Below, in pieces: positions 36,191-48,368 of a DNA stretch of 64,000 nt. The stretch lies in assembly GCA_023525715.1 (NCBI GenBank), contig CM042012.1, positions 118,099,798 to 118,163,797 of the forward strand, read 5' to 3'. Numbering within the stretch: position 1 is the first letter of the stretch; every line of letters begins with the position of its first letter. The translations under genes were made by a program, and so were the position numbers. The DNA is from Cichorium intybus. Taxonomy: Eukaryota; Streptophyta; Magnoliopsida; Asterales; Asteraceae. Under the pieces are notes generated by a model. That model was given only the letters and a program-made list of their open reading frames with translations, made no database searches and had not been told where the DNA came from.

Positions 36191-36583
36191 AAGGGTGTGT
36201 TTGGCATTGTGTTAGAAATTAACTTATTGATTTATTGATTTTTTGAAAAGTCAATAAGTTAAAAAAAGTGTTTGAGAAACAAATAAGTCATTTTAAAACC
36301 TCATTTTTGAAGCCCTTAAAAAGTCAATAAGCTATACGTAAGGAGAGTGTAACTTATTGACTTTTGGAAAAACTAGAAACTTTTTTTAGACCAAAATACT
36401 CTCCTTTATTTACCCAAACACTTTTTTAAAAACAACTTATCAACTTATACTTTCTTGCCACCACATAAGTTTATCCAAACATTTTTTTTAAAGAAAACAC
36501 ATTTATGAAAAGTCATAAGTTAATAAGTACTTTTGCCCAAAAATGTTTATTGAGTTAAATAAGCAATCCCAAAACACCTCCTA
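36191..36583. mobile_element. hAT-like MITE, about 390 bp
   Basis: The ends AGGGTGTGTTTGGCATTG (from 36192) and CAATCCCAAAACACCTCCT (to about 36582) are imperfect inverted repeats of the hAT MITE type. The interior consists of inverted copies of AATAAGTTA/TAACTTATT words. No coding capacity. The 8-bp target duplication could not be fixed by eye. Confidence 0.65.
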
Positions 36584-38029
36584 AGTTGTATGGCGGAAGA
36601 AGTAGTGCTCAATGGGAACAGACATGCCGGTTGGGTTTTAGCAGAAAAACCAACGAATGAATATATCTATTACATATTGATCTTGTTTCAAGCCGTTGAC
36701 AGAGTCCCTGGAAACCCACCAAAGACGGTGTCCTCAAAATTAGTTTATACAAGTGCGCACTCCATATCTCGAAGCTAATATTATATATATTTTTTCCATT
36801 ACTATATACCTTTTTGCATACTTTCCAAAGATTATATAGAAATTTTACTATTTTTATACATTGGAATTATATATATGATAGAAATTAGATTTTGGCAAGT
36901 CTTAAACCAATACAAATCCTAGTAAATCTAAATGATTTGCTTATTGAATTAGTCTTTCATTTTTCTAATTCATGGTTCATACAGACAACTAAAATTTTCG
37001 ATCAAAACTCGGCCTTTTTAGGGATTGAATTTCGTTGTTTTATTTCTATAAAAAATTGTATGTTTCTTTCAATATACAAATGTATCTTCTTCATGGACCA
37101 CGGTCCATGGATAAATCATAACTTTTACATCCAATCTAATTTGGGACCTAAATTAATCTGAATTGTGATCTAAATAATTTATATTATTGGATAGTGGATC
37201 AATAGTGTATTTATATAAACAAAGAATACCGAAACTTCATTTTGTGAAATAACATAATCCGTTCTTTCCAATTATTTTAGAATATAGTAATATACTATTC
37301 TACCATGTATTTAACCTAATTTGAAGATTTATTCAAGTATTAATAAAAAGTGTCGTATATGTGGTTTTCCCGGTTTTCGGGTTTCCACTCTATCTCTCGA
37401 TGTTCGTTGTGATTGTTGTTCATGTTCTTGATCATATTAGAACATACTCTAATGACTTTATGTTGTCACCAAATATCTAGTACAAGCTCTATATCATTTT
37501 AGATACTTATAGAAAGAAATGTTGCAATACTTTGTATAATCCACACGAAACCAACACAATTACACAACCACGAGGAACGCAAAAAGCTTATTGTGACAGT
37601 TAAGTGTACACACATACCTTATATGATAACGCCAACATATATTTAAATAGATTTCACTAGCTTGTATAGAATAACAACTTCTTTTATACTAAATTGTCTA
37701 GAAGTGTTTTCAAATATCCTGAACTTGGCAGTTAACTTATTTGAATCGTTGTCAATAGTCAAAAGAAAAAACATGTTCTTTAATTAAAAGACATATTATA
37801 TTTACATAATCATATAACTTTAAAAAAAATAAAATAAAGTATCCATCACCTCTGAAGCGTTGGAGTGAATTTTCAGGCCCCGCGTATCCCCTTTTGGTAG
37901 TTTAGCTGGGAAAACTTGTGTAAAACGCGGAACAAACATAACTTTTAGATCCATGAAGAAATCATTGTACAGTACAAGATACTGATGCAATGTCGATAAC
38001 GGTTTACTTTGTTGGTAAGGAAGCGCATA
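36584..38029. other. Intergenic region upstream of the DEM-type gene
   Basis: AT-rich, with only short random frames, including one at 36590-36778 and one at 36892-37161. I see no gene, repeat or RNA that can be supported. Confidence 0.4.
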
Positions 38030-38080
38030 CACGTGTACGCGTCAGATTAAAGCAACTCGGATTCCTATACTACATATAAA
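38030..38080 (+). promoter_or_regulatory. G-box and TATA box upstream of the DEM-type gene
   Basis: CACGTG (38030-38035) lies 40 bp upstream of TATAAAAG (38075-38082), about 185 bp before the start codon. The layout fits a core promoter with a bZIP/bHLH-type site. No functional evidence comes from sequence alone. Confidence 0.6.
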
Positions 38081-38263
38081 AGCACGGAAACCCCACACCT
38101 ATACGATACTTGACCTCAATTTCACAAATATATACATTCGAATCAATCAATATTATATCAAATTATCCGCTTTCGTCTTTCAATTTTCGAATCATTTCTG
38201 ATATTCAAGTGATCAATCCCCGGTTAACCGGAAAACAAGCTCCGATCATCGTCACCAGTAGCC

Positions 38264-40277
38264 ATGGGCGGTTCGCATAGTCGTGAAGGTCTCGATCTCT
38301 CCGATTCAGATGATTATGAAGACAGAGAGGATCAATCAGAAGAGGAAGAGGAATATGAAGACGCGCAAGAGGAACATAAAACAGCTCCGGTCAAGTCTGT
38401 GGACGATCTCGATTCGAAGCTTAAAGCGCTTAAGCTGAAATACTCTTCTGCACAAAACCCTAATTTGAAGAACGCGGTGAAGCTGTATCTTCATATCGGT
38501 GGTAACACTCCTAAAGCTAAGTGGATTGTTTCTGAAAAACTTACTAATTATAAGTTTGTTAAGGTTAGTAAAATTGAAGATGCTGATGATGACGAGATTG
38601 ATTATGACGATGATGATGAGAGGAGTGAGGGTTTTTGGATTTTGAAAGTAGGTTCTAAGATTAGAGCTAGGGTATCGGTCGATATGCAATTGAAAATGTT
38701 TGGAGATCAGCGTCGTATTGATTTTGTTGAAAGCGGAGTGTGGGCGATGAAATTTATGCGAGATGAAGATTACCGTGAGTTTTTGACTAGGTTTCAGAAT
38801 TGTTTATTTGAGAATGTGTACGGTTTGAAGGCTACCGATGAGAATAAAGTGAAGGTATACGGAAAGGATTTTATCGTTTGGGCGAAACCGGAGGTCGCAG
38901 ATGACTCCATTTGGGAGAAGGACGATGAAGAGCTATGGCGAACTCCGACGAAGTCGACTCCACAGAGGAGTAGTAACGATTTGTTGGAGGAGTTCGAAGA
39001 AGCAGCATCTGATGGTGGAATACAGAGTCTAGCATTAGGAGCTCTCGACAACAGTTTCCTAGTAAACGAATCCGGTGTGCAGGTGGTAAAGAATTTCAGC
39101 CATGGAATCCATGGAAAAGGTGTTTATGTTAAGTTCGATAACGGGAGTAAGAACGTCGGTGGTTCTAGCGGACAATATTCAAATCAAACTCCTCGGAAAG
39201 CTCTACTGATGAAAGGCGAAAGCAACATGTTACTCATGAGTCCAGCAAAAAGCGGAAAACCTCATTCGAACTCCATAAACCAACTGGATATAGAAACAGG
39301 GAAGATCGTCACCGAATGGAAATTCGAGAAAGACGGAGCAGATATCCACATGAGAGACATTACAAACGACACAAAAGGCTCACAGTTAAATCCTTCTGAA
39401 TCAACCTTCTTAGGTCTAGACGACAACATTTTATCTCAGTGGGATATGAGAGATCGAAGAGGAATCGTTCAAAACATCGCACAATCAGATTCTCCGGTTT
39501 TAAACTGGACCAAAGGTCACCAGTTCTCTCGAGGTACGAACTTCCAGTGCTTTGCTACCACCGGCGACGGTTGCATTGTCGTCGGATCTCTCGACGGGAA
39601 GATCCGGTTGTACTCGACGACTTCCATGAGACAGGCGAAGACGGCTTTTCCAGGGCTCGGTTCCCCGATCACTCACGTTGATGTGACGTACGACGGTAAG
39701 TGGATACTGGGCACCACCGACACCTACCTCATTCTAATCTCTACTCTGTTCACCGACAAAGATGGAAAAACAAAAACCGGATTCAGCGGTCGTATGGGGA
39801 GCAAAATCCCAGCTCCGAGATTACTGAAGCTAACTCCGGTGGATTCACACACCGCCGGGAAGCAGAATAAGTTTCACGGTGGCCGGTTTTCATGGGTACG
39901 TACGCTAACTAGTAATTTATTCTGTCTAATTTTTATATGAGGTGAGTTTTGGTGACGAGTGTCGATTATCTTTTCAGGTGACGGAGAGTGGGAAGCAAGA
40001 GCGGCACCTGGTGGCGACGGTGGGGAATTTCAGTGTGATTTGGGATTTCCGGCGGGTGAAGGACAGTGGACATGAATGCTACAAGAATCAGGAGGGTTTG
40101 AAAAGCTGTTACTGTTATAAGCTAATGGCGAAGGATGAATCGATTATAGAGAGTCGGTTTATGCATGATAAATATGCGGCGGTTAGTGACTCGCCGGAAG
40201 CGCCGTTGGTGGTGGCGACACCCATGAAGGTGACCTCTTTCAGCATGTCCGATGGAAAAGGCAAAAGGCGATATTAG
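38264..40277 (+). CDS. DEM: DEM/VID27-family protein
   Basis: Exon 1, 38264-39895 (544 codons), joins exon 2, 39978-40277, at a GT-AG intron (TGG|GTACGT ... TTTTCAG|GTG), giving 643 residues. It begins MGGSHSREGLDLSDSDDYED; Gly2 follows Met, a possible N-myristoylation start. Residues ~10-45 are strongly acidic, ~60-210 form the N-terminal VID27 domain, and ~270-630 form the WD-like beta-propeller region with FLGLDDNILSQWDMRDRRGI at about 380-400. Yeast Vid27 was linked to fructose-bisphosphatase degradation; the tomato homologue DEM is needed for shoot and root meristem formation in embryos. The biochemical role is not settled. Length and frame look intact. Symbol by family resemblance. Confidence 0.9.
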
Positions 40278-41125
40278 ATACATCCCATATGTCTACACAT
40301 GAGCTGTTTATATCATTTTCAGTGAGATATTATGTGGTTCCTGTTGATGATTTTATTTGTTGTTTTTGTTTTTTTTTTTATGTTGACTTTGCAAAGATAG
40401 AAGGATTGGCGTTGTTTGTGCAGTTGAAGATATTGTTTTCTATTGTTTGATTATCAAATTAACTTCTCTACTTGGAGCAAGCGTGCAATATTTTGACTGC
40501 GATATTTTGAATTTATACAATATTTTGAATTTATTTAACAGTTATCTTTTTGTGTCATAAAAATAAAGTCGCTCAAATTTATAAAAATCATTCAAATTCT
40601 ATACAATCGTCCGAGCTTATACAATCATTCGAGTTTATACAACCGCTCATGTTTATTGACGTATATAACTTGACGTCTTTTACCAACACATTGATACCTC
40701 TTTTACCAACACATGTTCGTGACATCGAACATTTCGCAGTCTGAATCCATATTCTCACTTGCACTTTTCCCGTTGTGGAAGTTTCGCATCTACCGTAAGC
40801 AATTTGATGTTGCCTTGATTTCTCAACATTTCATAATGTCATATAGGATATAATGTCAAGTTTGTCCAGAAGGTGTTCATCGCACCAGCCCATCATTGCA
40901 TAGGCCACAAGGCATTTATCAACTCGTACATTATTACCACGTTCGTAATAGTTGTGAAGGCACAAGGGTGTAGTCCTCGACACGTCCGACATCTGTATCC
41001 TCTTATTTCCTTTCTTCCATTACTTCTGTCAACATATTCCCACCAAGAGAATTTTAACTTAGGGTTCTTGAAAACATGTCGGGTTTCCTCCTCACCCTCC
41101 TGTCGTCACAAAGATTACATGGCCT
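40278..41125. other. Region downstream of the DEM-type gene; short 18-bp repeats
   Basis: 40585-40650 has three to four degenerate units of about 18 bp (TCATTCGAGTTTATACAA and variants). 40870-41125 has a less AT-rich stretch with several short frames on both strands; it may be a transposase relic on the minus strand, but I could not identify one. Confidence 0.35.
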
Positions 41126-41640
41126 TACTGTTGGGATCGGTTACAGCTTTACTGCAAGAGACACCGATCAACCACGACTAAGTACTTCAAACAAACGATC
41201 AATCTTCACAACTATCTAGACTAGAGAGAAAATAAAGAATAAGTTAAGAAACACAAGGATATAAAATGGTTCACCTAACAACGGGTCAAGCTACGTCCAC
41301 TGTAAAACCCGAGAGAGTTTTCATTAATAAACTTCAACGTTTTACAAGAGACAAACTAAGACTATCACTAACACAATGTTCACATCTTGAGCATTGGATC
41401 TACTTGACATACAACATTGTGAAGGACAGTGAGATGTATATAAAGCATAATATGGATGTCCGAACACGCATGTCCGAACACGCAAGGTCTTGGGCAGGAA
41501 ATGCCAAACTAGAGCTGAGCACCTAGTCGCTTTATAGTCTGAGAAGCGACCATACCATGCTCCCCATGCTGCCGTGACACAATTGAGATTGTGCCTTCAT
41601 GTATTCCCAAGATAATCTGACAGCCTATGTGACAACTGAT
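41126..41640. mobile_element. Possible copia LTR fragment
   Basis: From TGTTGGGATCGG the sequence contains GGTTCACCTAACAACGGGTC and CAAGCTACGTCCACTGTAAA, clearly similar in layout to the LTR at 14830-15403 (CAAGCTGCGTCCACTATAG). No matching end, primer site or duplication was found. Confidence 0.4.
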
Positions 41641-43555
41641 GGAGTATAGGCAAACAATAAACTTAAACTCTTAAGTTCACATGCAACCTAATAGGATCTA
41701 TGTTTTCTCTATTGAACCTATAACTAAGAACCTAAGGGCATATAATGAAGATTCTTAAGAAGGTTTATAAACTACATACCTTTTATCTCTTGGAAGCAAG
41801 CACCACAAATGTCGTGCCTCTAATGGCACACACCTAAACACAAGCAAGCAAGAAAACAACTCAGAGAGAGGAGGGGGATGATGAGAATGGCGCAAGATAT
41901 GTGGTTCCAGGGCTCTCTATTTATAGCCCCAGAATGATAAGTCATAAGGCTTATACTGTAACATCCGCATTTTGGGCCTAAGAATTTTGGGCTTAAACTG
42001 ACAAATAAAACTTAATTTGTAAATAAAGAAAAAAACAAATGAATAAATAAATTTAGTATTTTGTTATATTTTTAAATTGTGGATAAATGAGCCAAATATA
42101 GTTTTGAAATCTATTTGTAACAAAATATGAGAAATTTTGTCATAAGGACTAAAACTGTCAATTTGGCCAAACTTACCCTAAGTAGATTTGAATAGTCATG
42201 GATTTGGTAGAATTAGAAGATATTATGAGGGAATTTATGTAGAAACTTAGAGTAAATTAAATAAGGCCTTAAGTTTATATTAATGACCAAACTGCAAAGA
42301 ATTTTAGCATAAGGGACCATTTGTGTCAATTTAGGAAACTAAGGGTTAGTGTTGACCAAGTCAAAGACTTAAGTGAAATAAATAATTGTATTTGGGGCAT
42401 AAGTGTGAATTTAGAGACTTTTAGTTAGAAAAATAGACTTTATAGGTGTTGGGTGAAGTAAGACCAAACTCTAGGGACCCTTTTTGCCAAATCTTAAAGT
42501 ATGTGAGGTTTTTGATGGGGGTTCTCCCCATTCCAGCCATTACCCACGATTTTTAGAGCAAGAGAGGGAGAGAGAAGGTGATTTTATAGAGATCTTGGAG
42601 GATGAATGCTAGGGTTTGAAGATTTATCAAAGTTCTTGAAGTTTCTAGCCAATCTAAGGTATAAACCCTTCATCTTTTAGTTTTGGATTTCGAGATAGGG
42701 TTTGTGGTTGGACCCAATCCGAGTTTTTGTGTTGGGATGAGGTCTTTCCTATGATTCCCAATGTTTGTTTGATGTTTCTAAGTTGTTGGGATCTACATTC
42801 AATCCATGGATGATCTAGAACCAATAGTTAGATTCAAATGGGTGTTACGAACCCTAGAAATTGGGGATTTATTGAATAGTTGAAGAATCTAGAAATTGAT
42901 GGATAAATATGGTAGTTTTGGATGAGGGGATTCATTTCTAATGATTCCCTAAGGATTCCAACCTTTGAATTTTAATCTTAAACCTTGAATCACTAGAATA
43001 TGAGATTTGGTTGTTGAAATGGGCTTTATTTATGAGTTTGATGAATAGACCTTTTGGGTTTAATGGAGGAAAGAATTATGGTATCATTTTGGAAGTAATA
43101 ATGGGGTAAGGATCATTCCTAATGATTCCATGGAATGGAAGAAGGAATCTCCACTTGTAGTTATCAATTGATGGATTGGAATTGGGTATTCCATGGGTTT
43201 TAACCATTTGGATCAATGATTGGAATTGGGAATTCCATAAGGCTATCTTCTTTAGAATTATGTGGGAATGACTCCTTTAAGGGATGACCTTGGTTAAGAA
43301 CTTAATTGGGTACTTGATGGTGTTAAGTGTAATGATTGACTTGGAACATAGTTCATGAATCACTTGTTAAGAGATAAGAACTTGAATCGTGATTTCCATT
43401 TGTTTGAGTCATGAACACTTGAATTGGGAGCTGAATACTTGGATATGAATTATTAAATGTGTATTTTCATTTATAATTAGTCTTGGGTTGAATTGGGGCT
43501 TGAATTGGGTCAAAAGGGAGCGAAAATGAGCAAAAACGAAGCTACAGCGTGCGGA

Positions 43556-43649
43556 ACACGACCCGTGTTGCAGAACACGGCCCGTGTAAAAGGGTCTGTG
43601 CAATCTGCTGGTCCTGACACGAGCCGTGTCAGGGGAGCACGACCCGTGT
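43556..43649. repeat. CpG-rich inverted-word array ACACG-nnn-CGTGT, four copies
   Basis: Words ACACGACCCGTGT, ACACGGCCCGTGT, ACACGAGCCGTGT and GCACGACCCGTGT start at 43556, 43575, 43617 and 43637. They form two pairs spaced 19 and 20 bp. GCTACAG lies just upstream at 43541-43547. Confidence 0.9.
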
Positions 43650-44285
43650 CAGCTGGTTTTCCATATTTTCATCATTTTTGGGTTTTAAGCCTTATGGGTT
43701 GGGCCTTGGGTCCTTGTTTTGATGTCAAACTTTAGGAATGTTTTAACTAAGATTTTCCTTATATTAGAGAGTCAAGGACTTCATTTTGAGATGGTGGATG
43801 ATGGTTCCCTTTTATATTAAGAGAAGTATTAGTGGTGTGACTTTTAGATGAAACGAGTATGATACCTTCCATTCTTGTATTGTAGGAAGGAGATATGTTG
43901 TTATGACTTGGAGGTGAGACTAAGGACTTGAGCTAGCACTCAACTAAGAGGATTTGATGGATGAGATGATGTCTAGGAGCGCCTCCAAATGCATCAAACC
44001 ATGTGTGGAGTTAGTGTTGACTCGTCTGTTGACCTTGGGTGAGTTTACCGGGAGTACACATCCTTCCCACTATCATTTGTGTGTGTTAACAATTACTTTT
44101 CATGCATGTTATTATGTGCAATGTGTTATATGATTACTACTTATGCATTGCATGAAAATGAGTTTCTAAAGATGAATTTTAATAAAGATGATAATGATGT
44201 TTTGAAAGACGTTTTGAGCATCCTATTTGTGCATTGCATTGCATATAGGATGGGATTGACCGTGTGAGACCTTGAGACCGAGTTT

Positions 44286-44400
44286 TTCCCTTTTCTCATT
44301 TAAAGAGGGTGAGTATGAGTATGAGTTTGACCCTTTTCTCAATTAAAGAGGGTGAGTATGAGTTTTACCATTCTCTAAAATAAAGAGGGTGAGGAGAGTT
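44286..44400. repeat. Tandem array in the gypsy LTR (AAAGAGGGTGAGTATGAG)
   Basis: Three units of about 50 bp contain TTCTC, then TTTAAAGAGGGTGAGTATGAG or a variant, then TTTGACC or a variant. Each unit also contains GGGTGAG, a donor-like word. Confidence 0.85.
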
Positions 44401-45132
44401 TGTTCCCGACAATAGGGAACCGCATGAGGAAGTTGCTAACCCTCATGGGGCTAGTGTGATGACCACTAGTTCTAGTTTAACCTATACGGGGATCAAGTGA
44501 CATGCTTTGTGCGTGTCATTTGTGAACTTAGGTAGGTGCCATTGAGGTGAGTTGGACTTTTATGAGATGGAAGTGGGTTGGGATAGTTGCATCATGCACT
44601 GCATTTGCATATCATAACTATCTATTTTGAGTAAACATTTATGATGTTTTAAATAACTTTTGAAGTGTGTGTTAAAACTATTTTTGGGGGTTGTCCCGAG
44701 TGTGGTAGTTCACTACTCACTTGAAATGGGTCAACCTCGGGTAAACTCACTAGGCATTTCAATTGCCTAACTTATTTTGATGTGCACTCAGGTTGAGGAG
44801 TTTAGATGACTTAGAAGAGCTGGATTTTTAGAAGGCCACGATTTTTGTGGTGTCATTTAAGCTGTGTAATGGTATTTGAATTGTTACAACCTCACTACTT
44901 TATAAACTAAATGTTTTATCTAAAATGGGACCAAACGATGTTTTCTGTAACTTAAACCTAAATTATTTCTCATTAAACCCCATGTGTTTTAAAAATGGTT
45001 TTGAAAGAAGATGACTTATTTGAAGATGTTGAAATTGAAGTTTTTACTAAAGGATGATTTTTGGAACAATGATGATAAACCATGGGTTAAAATGATGTTT
45101 TATGAAAAGCCTTAAGCGAGGGTGTTAAAATT

Positions 45133-45144
45133 TGGTTTCAGAGC
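45133..45144 (+). promoter_or_regulatory. Degenerate primer binding site, initiator tRNA-Met
   Basis: TGGTTTCAGAGC differs at one base from TGGTATCAGAGC and starts 3 nt after the LTR end. It sets the plus orientation of this gypsy element. Confidence 0.75.
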
Positions 45145-46418
45145 ATGAGTTTAAGTGAACTAGGTACTAGGAGTAGTGCTTAGACTTAAACTGTAATGTT
45201 CTTAAGGATGTTTGACCTTTTAAGTAATCGGCCTTTAAAACTTAGTAGTAAATGCTTGCTTATGATTGGGTTTCTAACCATTTAATTAGTGAATTCGGGT
45301 TAGCATGAGGAATATTGTTGGGCAAATGGATTTCATGCATGAGGATTATTATGTGAAGATGAAGTGCCACCTTGAAGGATTGGGAGTACATGGCAACATG
45401 AGGAACAACTTCGTGTGAATGGCAACTGCTAAGGATGATAGAAGGCGAATAAAGAGACAACTTATATTGGATGAAGCTTGAAGAGTAGTGTGATTTACAA
45501 GGTGGTGGACCTTGAGGAATCAATTAAAGGATGAAAGAGGTGTTAGAAGACTTGTGGAATTGTGGTGTCAACCTTGGACAAGCAAGGAGCATGATAAGCG
45601 TAGTGATAGTGAAGTGAATGGTAGGTGAAGACTTGAGGCGGTTGAATGCTAAATGTATATGCTTGTGACCTTGCCTTAGCTCTAGAAGACTAAATGTATG
45701 TAAGGGGTAGCGTGGTTAGTGACCAAAAGAAGGACTTAGATCATTAGGTTCTTCGGTAGTTAGCAATGGCTTAGTGACCAATAGAATCTTATGGGAATAG
45801 TGATATACTAAGTCATGTTAGGTTGAAGAGACATGGATTCGTGATGAGACTAGAGGCCATAAGATTAAACTGTGAATCACCTTAAGGTGATTGGATTAGT
45901 GAACAACCTACCCTAATAAGAACATAAGAATGACGTGTGGCCAATATTTTCAAAAGTATTGTTAAAATTTGAGAAAAATTTTGTAAACAATTTCGAATGA
46001 GTATATCTTACAAAATGCAAGACCTTTATAGAAATAAATGACAAATGGGCCATCATGAATCGGTAGGAATACTCGGGATTGATGATCTCTTTGGAATTTT
46101 ATTAGTATTTTGATGGAACTACGTTTCAAAATAGATTTGGAAATTTATTGTTTTATATAAAGGATAGTCAATTAAAATTTCAAGGAACGGTCTTTTCCAA
46201 ACATTAACCACAAAGCAGAGTGTTTAAGTTTTTGTAAGGACAACGAGTCAAAATTGGAAAGATTTTAAATTTAACATTTCATATTTAAGAGGAACGTTTA
46301 TAAAAGGAAAATTTTGGATAAACAATTCTTGGAAGTAACGGGGTTTTACAAAAGTTGAATTTAAGGTACTTCGAGTAATAATATTTTAAAACTACAAATA
46401 TGAGTAACTTTTGAGATT
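45145..46418 (+). other. Gypsy leader/interior remnant, no coding frame recognised
   Basis: Sequence downstream of the primer site is non-coding by eye; I found no gag, protease or polymerase motif. The right boundary is where the copia fragment begins. Confidence 0.4.
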
Positions 46419-48368
46419 TTGGAAAAAAAACTAGAAGCCAGAAGTGAGAGATGCTTTTTCATTGGCTACCCAAAGCAGTCCTTTAAATATTTGTTCTACA
46501 GATCGAGTGAGGACTTGGTCTTTGTAGCACGAAGAAGAGTCTTTCGAGAGAGAGAACTCATATTCAAAGAGGACAGTGGGAGCACCATTGACCTTGAAGA
46601 GATTCAAGTGTCAACCAATGATGGAACCTTAGATAATACTAGCAGTCAACCAGAGGAAGAAGTTTCCGTTGAACCGATAAACAATTTGTTACCTCTTAGA
46701 CATTCCAGTAGAGGTAGCATGCCACCTGAGTTTTATGGATTCCATATTACTACAGATGGCGACATGTTTGTCAGTGATAGAAAACTGGTAAATCTGGATG
46801 AACTAGCTAACTACAAGGAAGTAATGGCAGGCCCTGAGACTGCTAAATGGAAAGAGGCAATGGACAGCAAGATCAAGTCCATGTATGACAATCAAGTTTT
46901 GAACTTGGTTGACAATGTACAGGGTTAAAAGACAGTTGGGTACAAATGGATCTTCAAGAAGAAGACTGACATGGATGGAAAGGTACACACCTTTAAAGCT
47001 CGGCTGGTTGCGAAAGGTTTCACTCAAACCCTTGGGGTTGACTATGACAATACCTTTTCACCAGTGGCTAAGATAAAGTCTATTAGGATAATGCTCGCCA
47101 CAGCTGCATTTCATGATTATGAAATTTGGCAAATGGATGTCAAAAATACTTTCCTTAACGGGAAGTTGGCTGAGGATGTTTACATGAATCAGCCAGAGGG
47201 TTTTGAAGATGCAAAGTTTTCCAATAGAGTGTATAAGCTTGAGAAATCAATCTACGGATTGAAACAAGCTTCTAGCAGCTGGAATCTCTCCTTTCATGAG
47301 AAAGTAAGAGTTTGGATTCTCTAGAAGCGAAGATGAGTCCTGTGTGTATATCAAGGCTAGTGGGAGTATAGTCACTTTTTTAGTGCTGTATGTCGATGAC
47401 ATATTGCACATGGGAAACGACATTCCAACCTTGCAAGAAGTTAAATCTTGGCTTGGGAAGTGTTTCGCCATGATAGACCTTAGAGAAGCTGCCTACATTC
47501 TCGGGATAACAATATTGAAAAATAGAAATAAGAGACTGATTGGACTCAGTCAAAGTGTATACTTGGGAAATGTGTTGAAAAGGTTCAGCAGGGAAAATTC
47601 CAAGAAATGAGAGCTACCGATCCAAAGTAATGCCAAATTGAGTAAGACTCAAAGTCCTAGGACAGATAAAGAGATAGCTAAAATGAGTCGGGTACATTAT
47701 GCTTCGGTTGTAGGGTCGATCATGTATGCTATGACATGTACTCGCCTTGACGTGTCTTTTTCCTTGAGCATGGTCAGTCGCTATCAGGGAAATCCGAGCA
47801 AGGCTCATTGGAGAGAAGTCAAGAACATACTCAAGTATCTACGGAGGACGAAAGACATGGTTCTAGTCCTTGGTGGCAGTGATACGTTGAGAGTAAGTGG
47901 ATACCGTGACGCCAACTTCAAGACCATTAGAGACAACTTTCGGTCTCAGTCGGACTGGATGTTCCTGCTAAACAGTGGAGCGGTTGCATGGAAAAGTTCC
48001 AAGCAAGAAACGGTGGCTGATTCAACTTGTGAATCAGAGTACATAGCTGTAAGTGAAGCATCAAAGGAAGCAGCTTGACTGAAGAGCTTCATCGGTGACC
48101 ATGGAGTAGTCTCGACCATTCAGGAGCAAATGGAACTGTTCTGCGATAATGAAGGAGCGGTTGCCTTGACTAAGGAACCGAGAGATCATGGAAGTCCAGA
48201 TGTATCGACAGAAAGTAACATTACATCAGACATAGAGTAAAAGAAGGTCACCTTATCATAAAGAGGGTATCATCTGAAGATAATCCTGCAGATCCTTTGA
48301 CAAAGGGACTGAGTAGGGTCAAGCATTATCAACATGCTAGGAGCATTGGTCTGAGAGATGATATTAGT
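46419..48368 (+). pseudogene. 5'-truncated Ty1-copia pol: integrase end, RT, RNase H
   Basis: 46419-46928 covers the integrase C-terminus (CFFIGYPKQSFKYLFYR) and the start of RT. After a stop, 46971-47324 carries RT blocks (FKARLVAKGFTQTLGVDY, QMDVKNTFLNGKL, KSIYGLKQASSSW). 47344-47610 holds the YVDDI active site (47389-47403). 47638-48078 covers RNase H (VGSIMYAMTCTRLDVSFSL, ADSTCESEYIAVSEA), which decays further to 48368. Several stops and frameshifts make it dead. Gag, protease and most of integrase are missing on the left, where it abuts gypsy DNA. The 3' continuation is interrupted by the solo LTR 48369-49662. Confidence 0.85.

Larger units (their letters stand above)
41957..45129 (+). 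mobile_element. Gypsy-type 5' LTR, 3.2 kb
   Basis: It starts TGTAACATCC and ends ...GAGGGTGTTAAA, followed by the primer site at 45133. Sense-direction modules are the CpG word array 43556-43649, splice-donor-like GGTGAGT at 44038-44044 (another at 44547), and tandem array 44286-44400. No second copy lies in the window, so the element is truncated downstream. The final ACA is mutated. Confidence 0.75.
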
